In this document: positions 36,133-44,031 of the stretch, piece by piece
Layout: the number at the start of each line of letters is the position of its first letter
Position numbering within the stretch: the first letter of the stretch is position 1
NCBI RefSeq assembly: GCF_042654065.1
Contig: NZ_JBHSFP010000041.1
Location: 1-64,000 of the forward strand
Length of the DNA stretch: 64,000 bases
Origin: Sphaerisporangium dianthi
Lineage (GTDB): Bacteria > Actinomycetota > Actinomycetes > Streptosporangiales > Streptosporangiaceae
Direction: 5' to 3'
The notes under the pieces: generated by a model
What the model was told of the DNA's origin: nothing
Databases searched by the model: none
What the model saw: the letters and a program-made list of their open reading frames with translations, nothing else
Made by a program: the position numbers and the translations under genes

Positions 36133-37518
36133 ATGCGATCCATCGGACGACGTCCGGGCAGGCCGGCGAGCCTGGCCGTGGCGGCCCTGGCCTGCGCGGC
36201 GCTGCTCGGGGCCGCGCCCGCCGCCGGCGCCTCCGCGCCCTCGTGCGCGGGCCTGGGCCGGATCAAGGTGCCGGGGGCCGAGAAGCAGATCTCCGCGTGC
36301 CTTCCCGACCTGACCACGGCCGCGACGGTGGCCTCGGGCCACTCGGTCGCCGCCGACTTCGCCGGGCTCACCTCGGCCGGCGCGAAGAACCCCTCCGGCG
36401 TGCCCGGCGCGCAGATCGACGGCTACTTCCCCGACACCTCGGCCTTCAACACCGCCCACGGGTGGAACCACGACGGCCAGTTCGTGATCCGGCTGCCCGA
36501 GCACTGGAACGGCGGGCTGGTCGTCGCCGGGACGCCCGGGGTCAGGCGGCAGTACGCCAACGACTACGCCATCTCCGACTGGGTGCTGGCCCGCGGCTAC
36601 GCGTACGCGGCGACCGACAAGGGCAACAGCGGCGCGACCTTCTACCAGGACGGCGTCAGGCCCGGCGACGCGCTGGTGGAGTGGAACGAGCGGGTCACCC
36701 AGCTCACCCGCGCCGCCAAGGCCGTGGTCGCGCAGCGCTACGGCCGGGCGCCGCGCCGCACCTACGCCGCCGGCATCAGCAACGGCGGCTACCTCGTGCG
36801 CTGGCAGCTGGAGAACCACCCCGAGCTGTACAGCGGCGGCCTGGACTGGGAGGGCACCCTGTGGCGCAAGGAGGGCCCGAACCTGCTGCAGTTCCTGCCG
36901 CCGGCGCTGCGCGAGTATCCCGGGTACGCCGCGACCGGCGGCGCCGCGGCGCATGACGCGATCATCGCGGCGGGCTTCGCGGCCGGCTCCGAGCCGCTGT
37001 GGGACTACCACCACAAGGTGTACTGGGACCTCACCCAGCGGATCTACCGCGAGGAGCTCGACCCGGCCTTCGACGGCGCGGCGGAGGCGGGCACGCCGTT
37101 CTGCGCGCCGGGGAGCCCGGCGTGCGACGCCGACTACGACTACGCCTCCCGGCCGAAGGCGGTTCGCGACGCGGTCGGGCGCATCGCGCTGACCGGCCGC
37201 ATCGGGCGGCCGCTCATCACCTTGCACGGCACGCTGGACACCCTGCTGCCCATCGGCCGGGACTCCGACGTCTACGACGCGCTGATCGCCTCGCGCGGAC
37301 GCGACCGGCTGCACCGGTACTACCGCATCGAAGGCGGCAACCACGTGGACGGCCTGTACGACGCCCAGCCCGGGCTGCTGCGGCCGATCCTGCCGTGCTT
37401 CCGCGAAGCCTTCGCGGCCCTGGAGGCGTGGACGACCCGAGGCGAGGCCCCGCCCGCCGACGCCACCGTCCCGCGCCCGGCGTCCGGCGACCTGGCCAAC
37501 TCCTGCTCTCTCATCTAG
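36133..37518 (+). CDS. Secreted alpha/beta-hydrolase, 3-hydroxybutyrate-oligomer-hydrolase or tannase-like
   Basis: 461 residues from an ATG with GAGGAG 6 bases upstream. A signal peptide (hydrophobic core ASLAVAALACAALLGAAPA) indicates export. The nucleophile is Ser216 in AAGISNGGYL; the probable acid is the Asp of HGTLDTLLP (near 369) and the His is in GGNHVDG (near 404). The ATDKGNSG segment is typical of secreted esterases annotated as 3-hydroxybutyrate oligomer hydrolase or tannase/feruloyl esterase. It is divergent from a Liv importer and hydroxybutyrate dehydrogenase, which favours release of 3-hydroxybutyrate from polymer or oligomers. Its last 36 bases recur at 39955. Confidence 0.78.
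   Translation: MRSIGRRPGRPASLAVAALACAALLGAAPAAGASAPSCAGLGRIKVPGAEKQISACLPDLTTAATVASGHSVAADFAGLTSAGAKNPSGVPGAQIDGYFPDTSAFNTAHGWNHDGQFVIRLPEHWNGGLVVAGTPGVRRQYANDYAISDWVLARGYAYAATDKGNSGATFYQDGVRPGDALVEWNERVTQLTRAAKAVVAQRYGRAPRRTYAAGISNGGYLVRWQLENHPELYSGGLDWEGTLWRKEGPNLLQFLPPALREYPGYAATGGAAAHDAIIAAGFAAGSEPLWDYHHKVYWDLTQRIYREELDPAFDGAAEAGTPFCAPGSPACDADYDYASRPKAVRDAVGRIALTGRIGRPLITLHGTLDTLLPIGRDSDVYDALIASRGRDRLHRYYRIEGGNHVDGLYDAQPGLLRPILPCFREAFAALEAWTTRGEAPPADATVPRPASGDLANSCSLI
37477..37512 (+). repeat. 36-bp direct repeat, copy 1, inside the esterase 3' end
   Basis: Identical to 39955-39990. It covers codons for the C-terminal GDLANSCSL of the esterase; the stop codon follows six bases later in both copies (ATCTAG versus GCCTAG). 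Confidence 0.95.
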
Positions 37519-37570
37519 AACTTTAGTGACGCCACGGGATCATGGTGGGGTTCTGCGGGCAATGCGCGTT

Positions 37571-38141
37571 TCAGTCAACAGGGCGGTCGGCCCGAACCGG
37601 CCGCACTCCTGGCTCGCGCGTGCGCAGCCGATCGATGGCCGAAGGCACCGGCGGCACTCCCGGAGCGGCGGCGATCAGCTCGGCGACCTCCGCGGGGCCG
37701 TGGACCGAGATACCGACCTCCACGTCATAGCAGCCATGCGCATGGACCGGCTCGTCAAGTGGCGGCACGGATATCCTGTCCGTTCGCGCCCGCTCACGCC
37801 GCTCCACCTCCTCCAGAGGACATCGGATCCCCACGAACAGCACCGGAACCCCTCGTACAGAGTGAGGTAGTGATCCAGCATCGGCGGTGTGATCACCGCC
37901 TCGGAGATCACGTCATGACCGAGCACTGTGAGATCGCGGAGCATGTGCAGGTAGCCATCGAGCACACGGCGGAAAGCACGCCGCCGTGATCCTGACGCCA
38001 GTACCGGCGCAGGTAGTCACCGCGTAACTCGTCCAGCGACAGGTGAAAGAACGGCTCGGCCAGCTCCTCCTGGAGGGCCTCGGCCACGGTCGTCTTCCCA
38101 GGGCTGGGGGTCCATTGGGAAAGACGAGCCGCCCGACCCGT
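37571..38141 (-). pseudogene. Chloramphenicol phosphotransferase-like pseudogene
   Basis: Reading three minus-strand frames in turn gives a continuous CPT-family protein: GRLVFPNGPP, then GKTTVAEALQEELAEPFFHL with the P-loop, SLDELRGDY, then LDGYLHMLRDLTVLGHDVIS, then VLFVGIRCPLEEVERRERAR and HAHGCYDVEV. At least three frame changes (near 38110, 37935 and 37840) break it, so no functional protein is expected. CPT proteins phosphorylate chloramphenicol or act as small kinases of unknown substrate. It is clear evidence of decay in the inserted segment. Confidence 0.82.
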
Positions 38142-38432
38142 TGAGGAGCCGGGCCGAGGAGTCCACCCGGATGAGTTCCCATGGCTCACGGTAGGACGAC
38201 GGTGTCTCGGCGATCGATCGGGTTGGCAAACGACGCTGCCGCCACCGGCACCGGAACACCCTGGAGCAACAACGACTCCTGCGCGTTTCGGCTGTTCAGG
38301 GAAAGCCGCAAAGGGCGGAGCCGAAACCACCGGCCGTCCGCTTCTCCGCGAAGTCGTTGCAAGATCTCAGACGTAGGCCTCGATACGAACATGTGTCCGT
38401 CGTACCTTATTCGTGCTAGGTAGAGTAAGGAT

Positions 38433-38792
38433 ATGACAGGTCCCATGAGGATCACCGCTCCGACGCTCGACGTCTTGGAGGCATTCCTTCAGGCGCACGT
38501 CCGAGGTGTAGAGCTGCATGGATGGGCAATCGCCAAGACGACGAAGCGCTCAGGCCCTACCGTTTACGGAGTGCTCGATCGCCTTGAGGACGCCGGGTGG
38601 ATCGAAGGCACCTGGGAAGAGCAAGACCAACAGGCGAGCAGACCTCGCCGGCGGCTCTACCGCCTCAGCGGAAGAGGAATCGCCCATGCCCGCGCCCTGG
38701 TCGCAGATCGACGTCCCCAGGCGCTCCGCGCCATTCCAGGCCTTGGGTTTCTCCTCGTGGTTTACGTTTCGCTGGTCGGGAGCATCCGATGA
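38433..38792 (+). CDS. PadR-family transcriptional regulator
   Basis: 119 residues. The winged helix is typical of PadR: LDVLEAFLQAHVRGVELHGW, TTKRSGPTVYGVLDRLEDAG and RPRRRLYRLSGRG. The C-terminus is short and hydrophobic (GLGFLLVVYVSLVGS), which is unusual and may be a membrane-associated helix. The start codon follows AAGGAT closely, and an ATG four codons later is also possible. It overlaps the next gene as ATGA, so the two are coupled. Both genes are intact although everything around them in the insertion is decayed. Confidence 0.82.
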   Translation: MTGPMRITAPTLDVLEAFLQAHVRGVELHGWAIAKTTKRSGPTVYGVLDRLEDAGWIEGTWEEQDQQASRPRRRLYRLSGRGIAHARALVADRRPQALRAIPGLGFLLVVYVSLVGSIR

Positions 38793-39283
38793 GCGGATCC
38801 GAGGTCGCCGTTGCCGTTATCTTGGGCTTACTCATCAATGAATGCTGCGACATAGCGCCATGGCTCGCTCGCATGCTGGTGAAGCGGTCTGCTCACCTTC
38901 GCTACAATGATCGCTCACGAGCAGAGACACGCGCTGAGGAACTCACCGCTTTCATCAATGACCGCCCCGGAAAACTGTTGAAGCTGGCAACGGCACTGGC
39001 GTTCATATTTATCTCCCTGGTCGCCTATGGTGTTCAAGCCATACGCCGCTGGACTTCATCCGCTGTCGACAGGCTGGGGACAGAAGACCAGGCATTCGCG
39101 TCTTTACAGCGTTGGACGATCGGCCACCACGGCACCACGCGCTCCTATCGGGACCCCCGTTTCGACCGAGTGATCGTCTGCGTCACCTGCAAGGGAAACG
39201 GCAGGGGCGATGAAGATTGGCCCTGTCGGACCTGCCAGGGAAACGGCACCCTCAAGTTCCTCGAGCCTCCAGAGGCCAGCTGA
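38789..39283 (+). CDS. Membrane protein with DnaJ-like CxxCxGxG zinc-finger motifs
   Basis: 164 residues. Two hydrophobic segments (VAVAVILGLLINECC near the N-terminus and LATALAFIFISLVAYGV near residue 68) are followed by a soluble C-terminal part carrying two CxxCxGxG repeats (CVTCKGNG and CRTCQGNG), the motif of the DnaJ cysteine-rich domain. There is no J domain. It is translationally coupled to the PadR gene, whose product probably controls it. The family is not recognised; a membrane-anchored zinc-binding or protein-folding role is inference. Confidence 0.65.
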   Translation: MSGSEVAVAVILGLLINECCDIAPWLARMLVKRSAHLRYNDRSRAETRAEELTAFINDRPGKLLKLATALAFIFISLVAYGVQAIRRWTSSAVDRLGTEDQAFASLQRWTIGHHGTTRSYRDPRFDRVIVCVTCKGNGRGDEDWPCRTCQGNGTLKFLEPPEAS

Positions 39284-39377
39284 AGCCGCGTTCGAACAAC
39301 ACCCCGACGGCGATCCCCGACCATCCGAAGAGACGAGGTGTGCGGCATCCTGACCCAATGCCGCTCAGACTAATGGA

Positions 39378-39953
39378 TCATGAGGTAAGGGTCAGCTCGG
39401 CTAGGTTCGCGAGGCTGACCGCGGCCGGGCCGTCGTGCCGTATGCCAGCGTCGCTGGGCCTCTTGACGCGATAGGAGTTGTGGCGGGCGCGCTTGACCAC
39501 GCGCGGGTAGTTGCGGTCACGCCGCCTGGGGTTGAGATGCTTGGTGCGGGTGATGTTCTTCTTGAGTGCCTCTATGAGCTGTTCCTTATGGTCAAGGAGG
39601 AAAATCCGCAGCGCGCTCGGCGCAGCGCCGGACGATGCGGACGGTACGGGTGAACTTGACCCGGTCGGGGTCGATCTGCGCCGCAGTGGCGGTCTCGCAG
39701 ATCAGCGCCGACAGCGCGTAATGCGCCAGCAGGTAGCCATACAGTTCCGCCAGGACCAGATCGGGTTTGTTGGAGCCTAGTACCCGGGCCGGCCCGCGTA
39801 GATGCGTCTCGATCTGATCATTTCCGGTTTCCTGTTCCCACCTTTGGTGGTAGACCTCGGCCAGGGTGGCCGCTGGCCCGGCCTCATATCCAGGATCGTG
39901 GTGATCAGGCAGATCAAGTCGCCGTCCTCGCCGGGGTCACGGTCGCGCACCGC
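39378..39953 (-). pseudogene. IS4-type transposase, C-terminal remnant
   Basis: Minus-strand reading gives LICLITTILD, then LAEVYHQRWEQETGNDQIET with the YREK-like motif of IS4-family DDE transposases, HLRGPARVLGSNKPDLVLAE, CAERAL and IFLLDHKEQLIEALKKNITR, ending near LAELTLTS. Two frame changes (near 39890 and 39625) are needed. The N-terminal half with the first catalytic Asp residues is missing, because the sequence stops at the 36-bp repeat. Terminal inverted repeats were not identified. Confidence 0.82.
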
Positions 39954-39954
39954 G

Positions 39955-39990
39955 CCGGCGTCCGGCGACCTGGCCAACTCCTGCTCTCTC
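39955..39990 (+). repeat. 36-bp direct repeat, copy 2, orphan esterase 3' end
   Basis: Perfect copy of 37477-37512 followed by GCCTAG, so it still ends in a stop codon. It is attached to transposase remnant sequence on one side and ordinary intergenic DNA on the other. The rest of any second esterase gene is absent. Confidence 0.95.
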
Positions 39991-40054
39991 GCCTAGCGCT
40001 CCACGTCGGCCGCGAGCCGGCGGGACCGCCGAGGCGTCACGGCTTCAGGCGCCG

Positions 40055-41122
40055 TCAGCGGGCCGGGGTGCGGGGGCGGTTCCACCAGAGGGAGAGGGAC
40101 AGGGCGGCGATGACGAGGACGGCGCCGCCGGCGGCGAAGGCCGCGGCGGTGTCGACCCGCTGGCGGACGACGGTGAAGCTGCCGGGGAGGGCGTCGAGGG
40201 CGTTCTGGAGCTGGTCGGCGTTCTCGGCGCGGTGGTAGGAGCCGCCGGTGGTCTGGGCTATCCGCTTGAGCCCGGGCTCGTCGATGGTGCGGGGGTTGCG
40301 GCCTCTGTCGAATCCGCCGCGACCGAAGCCGCCGGGGCCGCCGAGGCCTCCCGAGCCGCCGAAGCCCTCGAACTGCGCGTTGTCGCAGACCATCGGGGCC
40401 GGGTTGGTGGTGCCGAAGCCGATGGTGAAGACACGGACGCGGCGCAGGGCCGCCTCCTGCGCGGCGGTCTGCGGTTCGACGCCCTGGGTGTTGGCGCCGT
40501 CGGTGAGCACGACGATCGCGGCGCCGGCGTAGCCCGCCCCGCCGCCGTCGCCGGGGTCGGCCCCGGTGGGGGCGACCGACGGGTCGACCTCCGCGATCGC
40601 GTCGATCGAGGTGAGCATCGCCTGGCCGATCGCGGTGCCGCGCGACACGGTGAGGCCCTCCAGCGCCTCGATCAGCGACGTGGTGTCGTCGGTGGGAGGG
40701 ACGAGCAGGCCCGCGGTGCCCGCGAAGGTGACCAGGCCGATGCGCGGCCCGCCCCGCTGCGACTCGATGAACTCCGCCGCGGCCTTCCTCGCGGCGGTGA
40801 GGCGATTGGGGTCGACGTCGGTGGAGCACATGGAGCCGGAGGTGTCGAGCGCGAGCAGGATCGTCGCCGACGTCCTCGGCACCGGCACCGACGCCTGGGG
40901 CCGCGCGGCGCCGACGGCGAGCAGCGCGAGCCCGGCGACGAACAGCGCCGCGGGGATCTTCCGCGTCCAGCGCGTACGGCCGGGCAGGGCGCTCCGCACG
41001 AGCGCGATCGAGGTGACGCGCACGGCGGCCCGCCTGCGGCGGCGCCGCGCCCACTCGCGGATGGCGAAGATCAGCGGGATGACCAGGACCGACAGCAGCG
41101 CCCACGGCCATGAGAACGACAT
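40055..41122 (-). CDS. BatA-like membrane-anchored vWA protein
   Basis: 355 residues. Two helices near the N-terminus (LSVLVIPLIFAI and ALFVAGLALLAVGAA), a vWA domain with MIDAS DTSGSM near residue 92 and VVLTDGANT, and a final helix (AAFAAGGAVLVIAALSLSLWW). A Gly-rich loop (GGSGGLGGPGGFGRGGFDRG) interrupts the vWA domain. Proteins of this form act with MoxR ATPases and DUF58 proteins in envelope or metalloenzyme assembly. The ATG directly follows the stop of the upstream vWA gene. Confidence 0.88.
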   Translation of the reverse strand: MSFSWPWALLSVLVIPLIFAIREWARRRRRRAAVRVTSIALVRSALPGRTRWTRKIPAALFVAGLALLAVGAARPQASVPVPRTSATILLALDTSGSMCSTDVDPNRLTAARKAAAEFIESQRGGPRIGLVTFAGTAGLLVPPTDDTTSLIEALEGLTVSRGTAIGQAMLTSIDAIAEVDPSVAPTGADPGDGGGAGYAGAAIVVLTDGANTQGVEPQTAAQEAALRRVRVFTIGFGTTNPAPMVCDNAQFEGFGGSGGLGGPGGFGRGGFDRGRNPRTIDEPGLKRIAQTTGGSYHRAENADQLQNALDALPGSFTVVRQRVDTAAAFAAGGAVLVIAALSLSLWWNRPRTPAR

Positions 41123-42073
41123 TCAGATCACCCGTCCTGACCGGAGCACGGTGAGCGCCGCCCCCGCGGTGAGCAGCGCGAGGGCGAGCCCGATCAGCCC
41201 GCCGGCGAGGGGCAGCGGCTCGTCGGAGACGGTGAGCCGCAGATCGACGGTGCCGGCGATCCCGTCGAGCCGCGCGGCGTCGGAGGCGGGGTGGTAGGCG
41301 CCGCCGGTGGTCTGCGCGATCAAGGTGAGGGCGTCCTCCTCGAGCGAGGTCTGCAAGTGGTAGCCGTCGACCTTCACCGTCGTCCCCGCCTCGGTGCCGA
41401 CCCCGACGGTGTGGATGTGGACGCCCGCCCGCTGGGCCACGGCGGCGGCCTGTTCGACGTCCCCGCCCTGGTTCTGGCCGTCGGAGAACATCACGATCGT
41501 CGCCGACGGCCAGTAGCCGATGTCGGGCGCGGCTCCGTCGCGGCCGAGGGCCACCGGCTTGCCGGTGATCGCCGACAGCGAGCCCATGACGGCCGTCCCG
41601 AGCGAGGTGCCCCCGGTGATCTTCAGCCGGTCGACGGCCGCGAGCGCGATGGAGTGGTCGGCGTCGGGCCGTGCGGTGGTGAGCGCGCCCCGCTCGAACG
41701 CGACGACTCCGATGTCGACGCTGTCGGGCTGCGCCGCCACGAACGCGCGTGCCGCCCGCTGCGCGGCCCCCAGCCGGGTGGGCGCGACGTCGTCGGCGCC
41801 CATGCTGTTGGAGACGTCGATGGCAAGGATGACGGTGCCCGCGGTCCGCGGGACCGGCACCATGGCCGCCGGTCCGGCGGCGGCGATCGCGAGCGCCCCG
41901 ACGCCGGCGATCGTCAGGCCGGTGCCGAGATGCGCCCGGCGGCCGCCCGGCACGGCGACACCGGCTTCGGCGAGCGCGGCCGTGCGCCGGCGCGCCGACA
42001 CGACGGCCGCGAGGGCCAGCGCCGCCGTGACGAGCAGTCCGACGGCCAGCAGCAGCGGGGAGGACAGGGTCAC
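41123..42073 (-). CDS. BatB-like membrane-anchored vWA protein
   Basis: 316 residues from a GTG with a strong GGGAGG site. N-terminal helices (PLLLAVGLLVTAALALAAVV and GLTIAGVGALAIAAAGPAA), a vWA domain with MIDAS DVSNSMG near residue 86 and VMFSDGQN, and a C-terminal helix. It is a paralogue of the next gene; the two vWA proteins probably work as a pair with the upstream MoxR ATPase. A 55-bp gap follows DUF58. Confidence 0.88.
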   Translation of the reverse strand: MTLSSPLLLAVGLLVTAALALAAVVSARRRTAALAEAGVAVPGGRRAHLGTGLTIAGVGALAIAAAGPAAMVPVPRTAGTVILAIDVSNSMGADDVAPTRLGAAQRAARAFVAAQPDSVDIGVVAFERGALTTARPDADHSIALAAVDRLKITGGTSLGTAVMGSLSAITGKPVALGRDGAAPDIGYWPSATIVMFSDGQNQGGDVEQAAAVAQRAGVHIHTVGVGTEAGTTVKVDGYHLQTSLEEDALTLIAQTTGGAYHPASDAARLDGIAGTVDLRLTVSDEPLPLAGGLIGLALALLTAGAALTVLRSGRVI

Positions 42074-42128
42074 AAGTCCTCCCTCGCCGGGCTCGTGACC
42101 AGGGCGCCGTGTCCGGTGACGAGCCCGG

Positions 42129-43013
42129 TCACGGCGACCGGTCCCTGGTTCGGGCGACGACCTCGACGAGCGCCTCGACCAGGTCGCGGTCGGTGTCGAC
42201 GCGGTGGACGGGCACCCCGGCCCGGCGCATGCCCGCCGCGAGCCGGGCCTCGCGGTCGTCGACGGCGGCGCGGAAGCGGACCCGGAGCAGCGGGTCGGCG
42301 GAGTCGACGACGAGCTGCTCGCCGGTCTCGGCGTCCTCGACCACGATCAGCCCGGCCTCGGGCAGCACGTCGTCGGCGGTGTCCACGATCCGCAGGGCGA
42401 CGACCTCGTGCCGCCGCGCCAGGCGCTGGAGCGAGCGTTCCCAGTCGCCGTCGCCGATGAAGTCCGACAGCACGACGATGAGGGCGCGGCGGCGCGCGAG
42501 CCGGCCGGCCGCGTCGAGCATCTCCGCCAGGTCGGTGGTGGCGCCGCCGCCCGCCTCGGAGGTGCGTTCCAGCTCGGCGCCGATCCGCAGCGCGTGCCGC
42601 CGGGAGGTGCCGGGCGGCACGACGCGCAGCATCCCGGTGTCGAACAGCAGGGCGCCGACGCGGTTGCCGCCCCGGCCGAACATCCGGGCGAGGACGAGCG
42701 CGAGCTCGGCGAGCACGTCGTGCTTGCCGCGGCCCGGCCGGCCGGCCGCCATCGACGCCGACCGGTCGAGCACGAGCCACACCGTCAGCTCGCGGTCCTC
42801 GGTGAACACGCGCAGGTGCGGCTCGTCCAGCCGTGCGGTCACGTTCCAGTCGATGTGCCGGGCGTCGTCGCCGCCGGAGTAGGCGCGCAACCCGGTGAAG
42901 TCGATCCCGGAGCCGCGGTGCGCGGTGTGGTGGGCGCCCTGGAGCCGGCCGTCGAGCCTGCGGACGACCTTCCACTCCAGGCGGAGCAGGAGCCTGTCGG
43001 GTGCGGTGGCCAT
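42129..43013 (-). CDS. DUF58 protein of the MoxR-vWA operon
   Basis: 294 residues. The DUF58 core motif is clear (GLRAYSGGDDARHIDWNVTA near residue 42) followed by a vWA-like fold with LVLDRSASM. There is no membrane segment. DUF58 proteins lie between MoxR ATPases and vWA proteins in many bacteria and probably bridge them. The start is three bases after the MoxR stop. Confidence 0.9.
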   Translation of the reverse strand: MATAPDRLLLRLEWKVVRRLDGRLQGAHHTAHRGSGIDFTGLRAYSGGDDARHIDWNVTARLDEPHLRVFTEDRELTVWLVLDRSASMAAGRPGRGKHDVLAELALVLARMFGRGGNRVGALLFDTGMLRVVPPGTSRRHALRIGAELERTSEAGGGATTDLAEMLDAAGRLARRRALIVVLSDFIGDGDWERSLQRLARRHEVVALRIVDTADDVLPEAGLIVVEDAETGEQLVVDSADPLLRVRFRAAVDDREARLAAGMRRAGVPVHRVDTDRDLVEALVEVVARTRDRSP

Positions 43014-43016
43014 GGC

Positions 43017-44006
43017 TCAGCGGTTCTGCAGGACGACGTCGGGCGCCCGGACGGCCCCGAGCACCCTGGTGATGATCGTGTCGGCGTCGACGTCGTCCGC
43101 GAGGGCCTCGTAGGACAGCACGAGGCGGTGGCGCAGCACGTCGAGCGCGAGTTCGGACAGGTCGTGCGGCAGGACGTAGTCCCGGCCGCGCAGGAAAGCC
43201 AGCGCCCGGGCGCCGGTGACGAGCGCGATGGACGCCCGCGGGCTCGCCCCGTAGGTGACGTACCGTTCCAGCTCGCCGAGCCCGGCCGTCGCCGGCGATC
43301 GCGTCACCGAGACCAGCCGTACCGCGTAGCCGACGATCGCCGGATCGACGTACACCTCCTGTGCGCGGGCCCGCATCGCGATCAGGTCCTCGGCCGTCAC
43401 CTTCTGCTGTGGCGGCTCGGGCGGGCGCAGCGCCCGTCCGACGATCGCCTGCTCTTCGGCCTGCGTCGGATAGTCGACGACCACCTTCATCATGAAGCGG
43501 TCGACCTGGGCCTCCGGCAGCGGGTAGGTGCCCTCCGACTCGATCGGGTTCTCCGTCGCCATCACCAGGAACGGCTCGGGCACCCGGAACGTCTCACGGC
43601 CGATCGTCACCTGATGCTCCTGCATCACTTCCAGCAGGGCGCTCTGCACCTTGGCGGGGGCGCGGTTGATCTCGTCGGCCAGCAGCAGGTTCGCGAACAC
43701 CGGGCCGAGCTCGGTCCGGAACTCCCCGGAGTGCTGGTGGTAGACCCGCGTGCCCACGAGGTCGGCGGGCACCAGGTCGGGGGTGAACTGGACGCGCTGG
43801 AAGCTCCCGGCGATCGCGGCGGCCAGCGACCTCACCGCGAGCGTCTTGGCCAGGCCCGGCACGCCTTCGACGAGAAGGTGACCGTCGGCGATCAGAGCGA
43901 CGGCCATGCGCTCCAGCAGGACGTCCTGCCCGACGATCGTGCGTTTGACCTCGAACAGCACCTGTTCGAGCGGATGGGCCGGCCCGGGGGACGTGGTCGA
44001 GGTCAT
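43017..44006 (-). CDS. MoxR-family AAA ATPase
   Basis: 329 residues from the ATG at 44006, preceded by AGAAGGA; an ATG 15 codons earlier has weaker support. Walker A is EGVPGLAKT near residue 49, Walker B is LLLADEINRAP, and sensor 1 lies in MATENPIESEGTYPLPEAQ. MoxR ATPases act as chaperones with vWA proteins, which here are encoded immediately downstream. It follows the protease gene by 25 bp in the same operon. Confidence 0.92.
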   Translation of the reverse strand: MTSTTSPGPAHPLEQVLFEVKRTIVGQDVLLERMAVALIADGHLLVEGVPGLAKTLAVRSLAAAIAGSFQRVQFTPDLVPADLVGTRVYHQHSGEFRTELGPVFANLLLADEINRAPAKVQSALLEVMQEHQVTIGRETFRVPEPFLVMATENPIESEGTYPLPEAQVDRFMMKVVVDYPTQAEEQAIVGRALRPPEPPQQKVTAEDLIAMRARAQEVYVDPAIVGYAVRLVSVTRSPATAGLGELERYVTYGASPRASIALVTGARALAFLRGRDYVLPHDLSELALDVLRHRLVLSYEALADDVDADTIITRVLGAVRAPDVVLQNR

Positions 44007-44031
44007 CGTGTTCCTTCTCGTGGCGCTTCGG

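Larger units (their letters stand above)
37519..39954. mobile_element. Degraded lower-GC insertion bounded by 36-bp direct repeats
   Basis: About 2.4 kb between two copies of the esterase 3' end. Base composition is visibly lower in GC than on either side. Contents in order: a frameshifted chloramphenicol-phosphotransferase-like pseudogene (minus), a 290-bp stretch without genes (38142-38432), an intact PadR plus membrane zinc-finger pair (plus), and a broken IS4-type transposase (minus) that is cut off exactly where the second repeat begins. No integrase is present, so the element is not autonomous. It may be a remnant of an integrative element or the scar of an IS-mediated duplication and deletion. 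Confidence 0.7.

Noticed and set aside
39284..39310. TTCGAACA sequence resembling a tRNA T-loop
   Set aside because: No acceptor, D or anticodon stem can be formed around it.
37519..39954. Complete integrative element
   Set aside because: No integrase, excisionase or replication gene found; only a remnant is supported.
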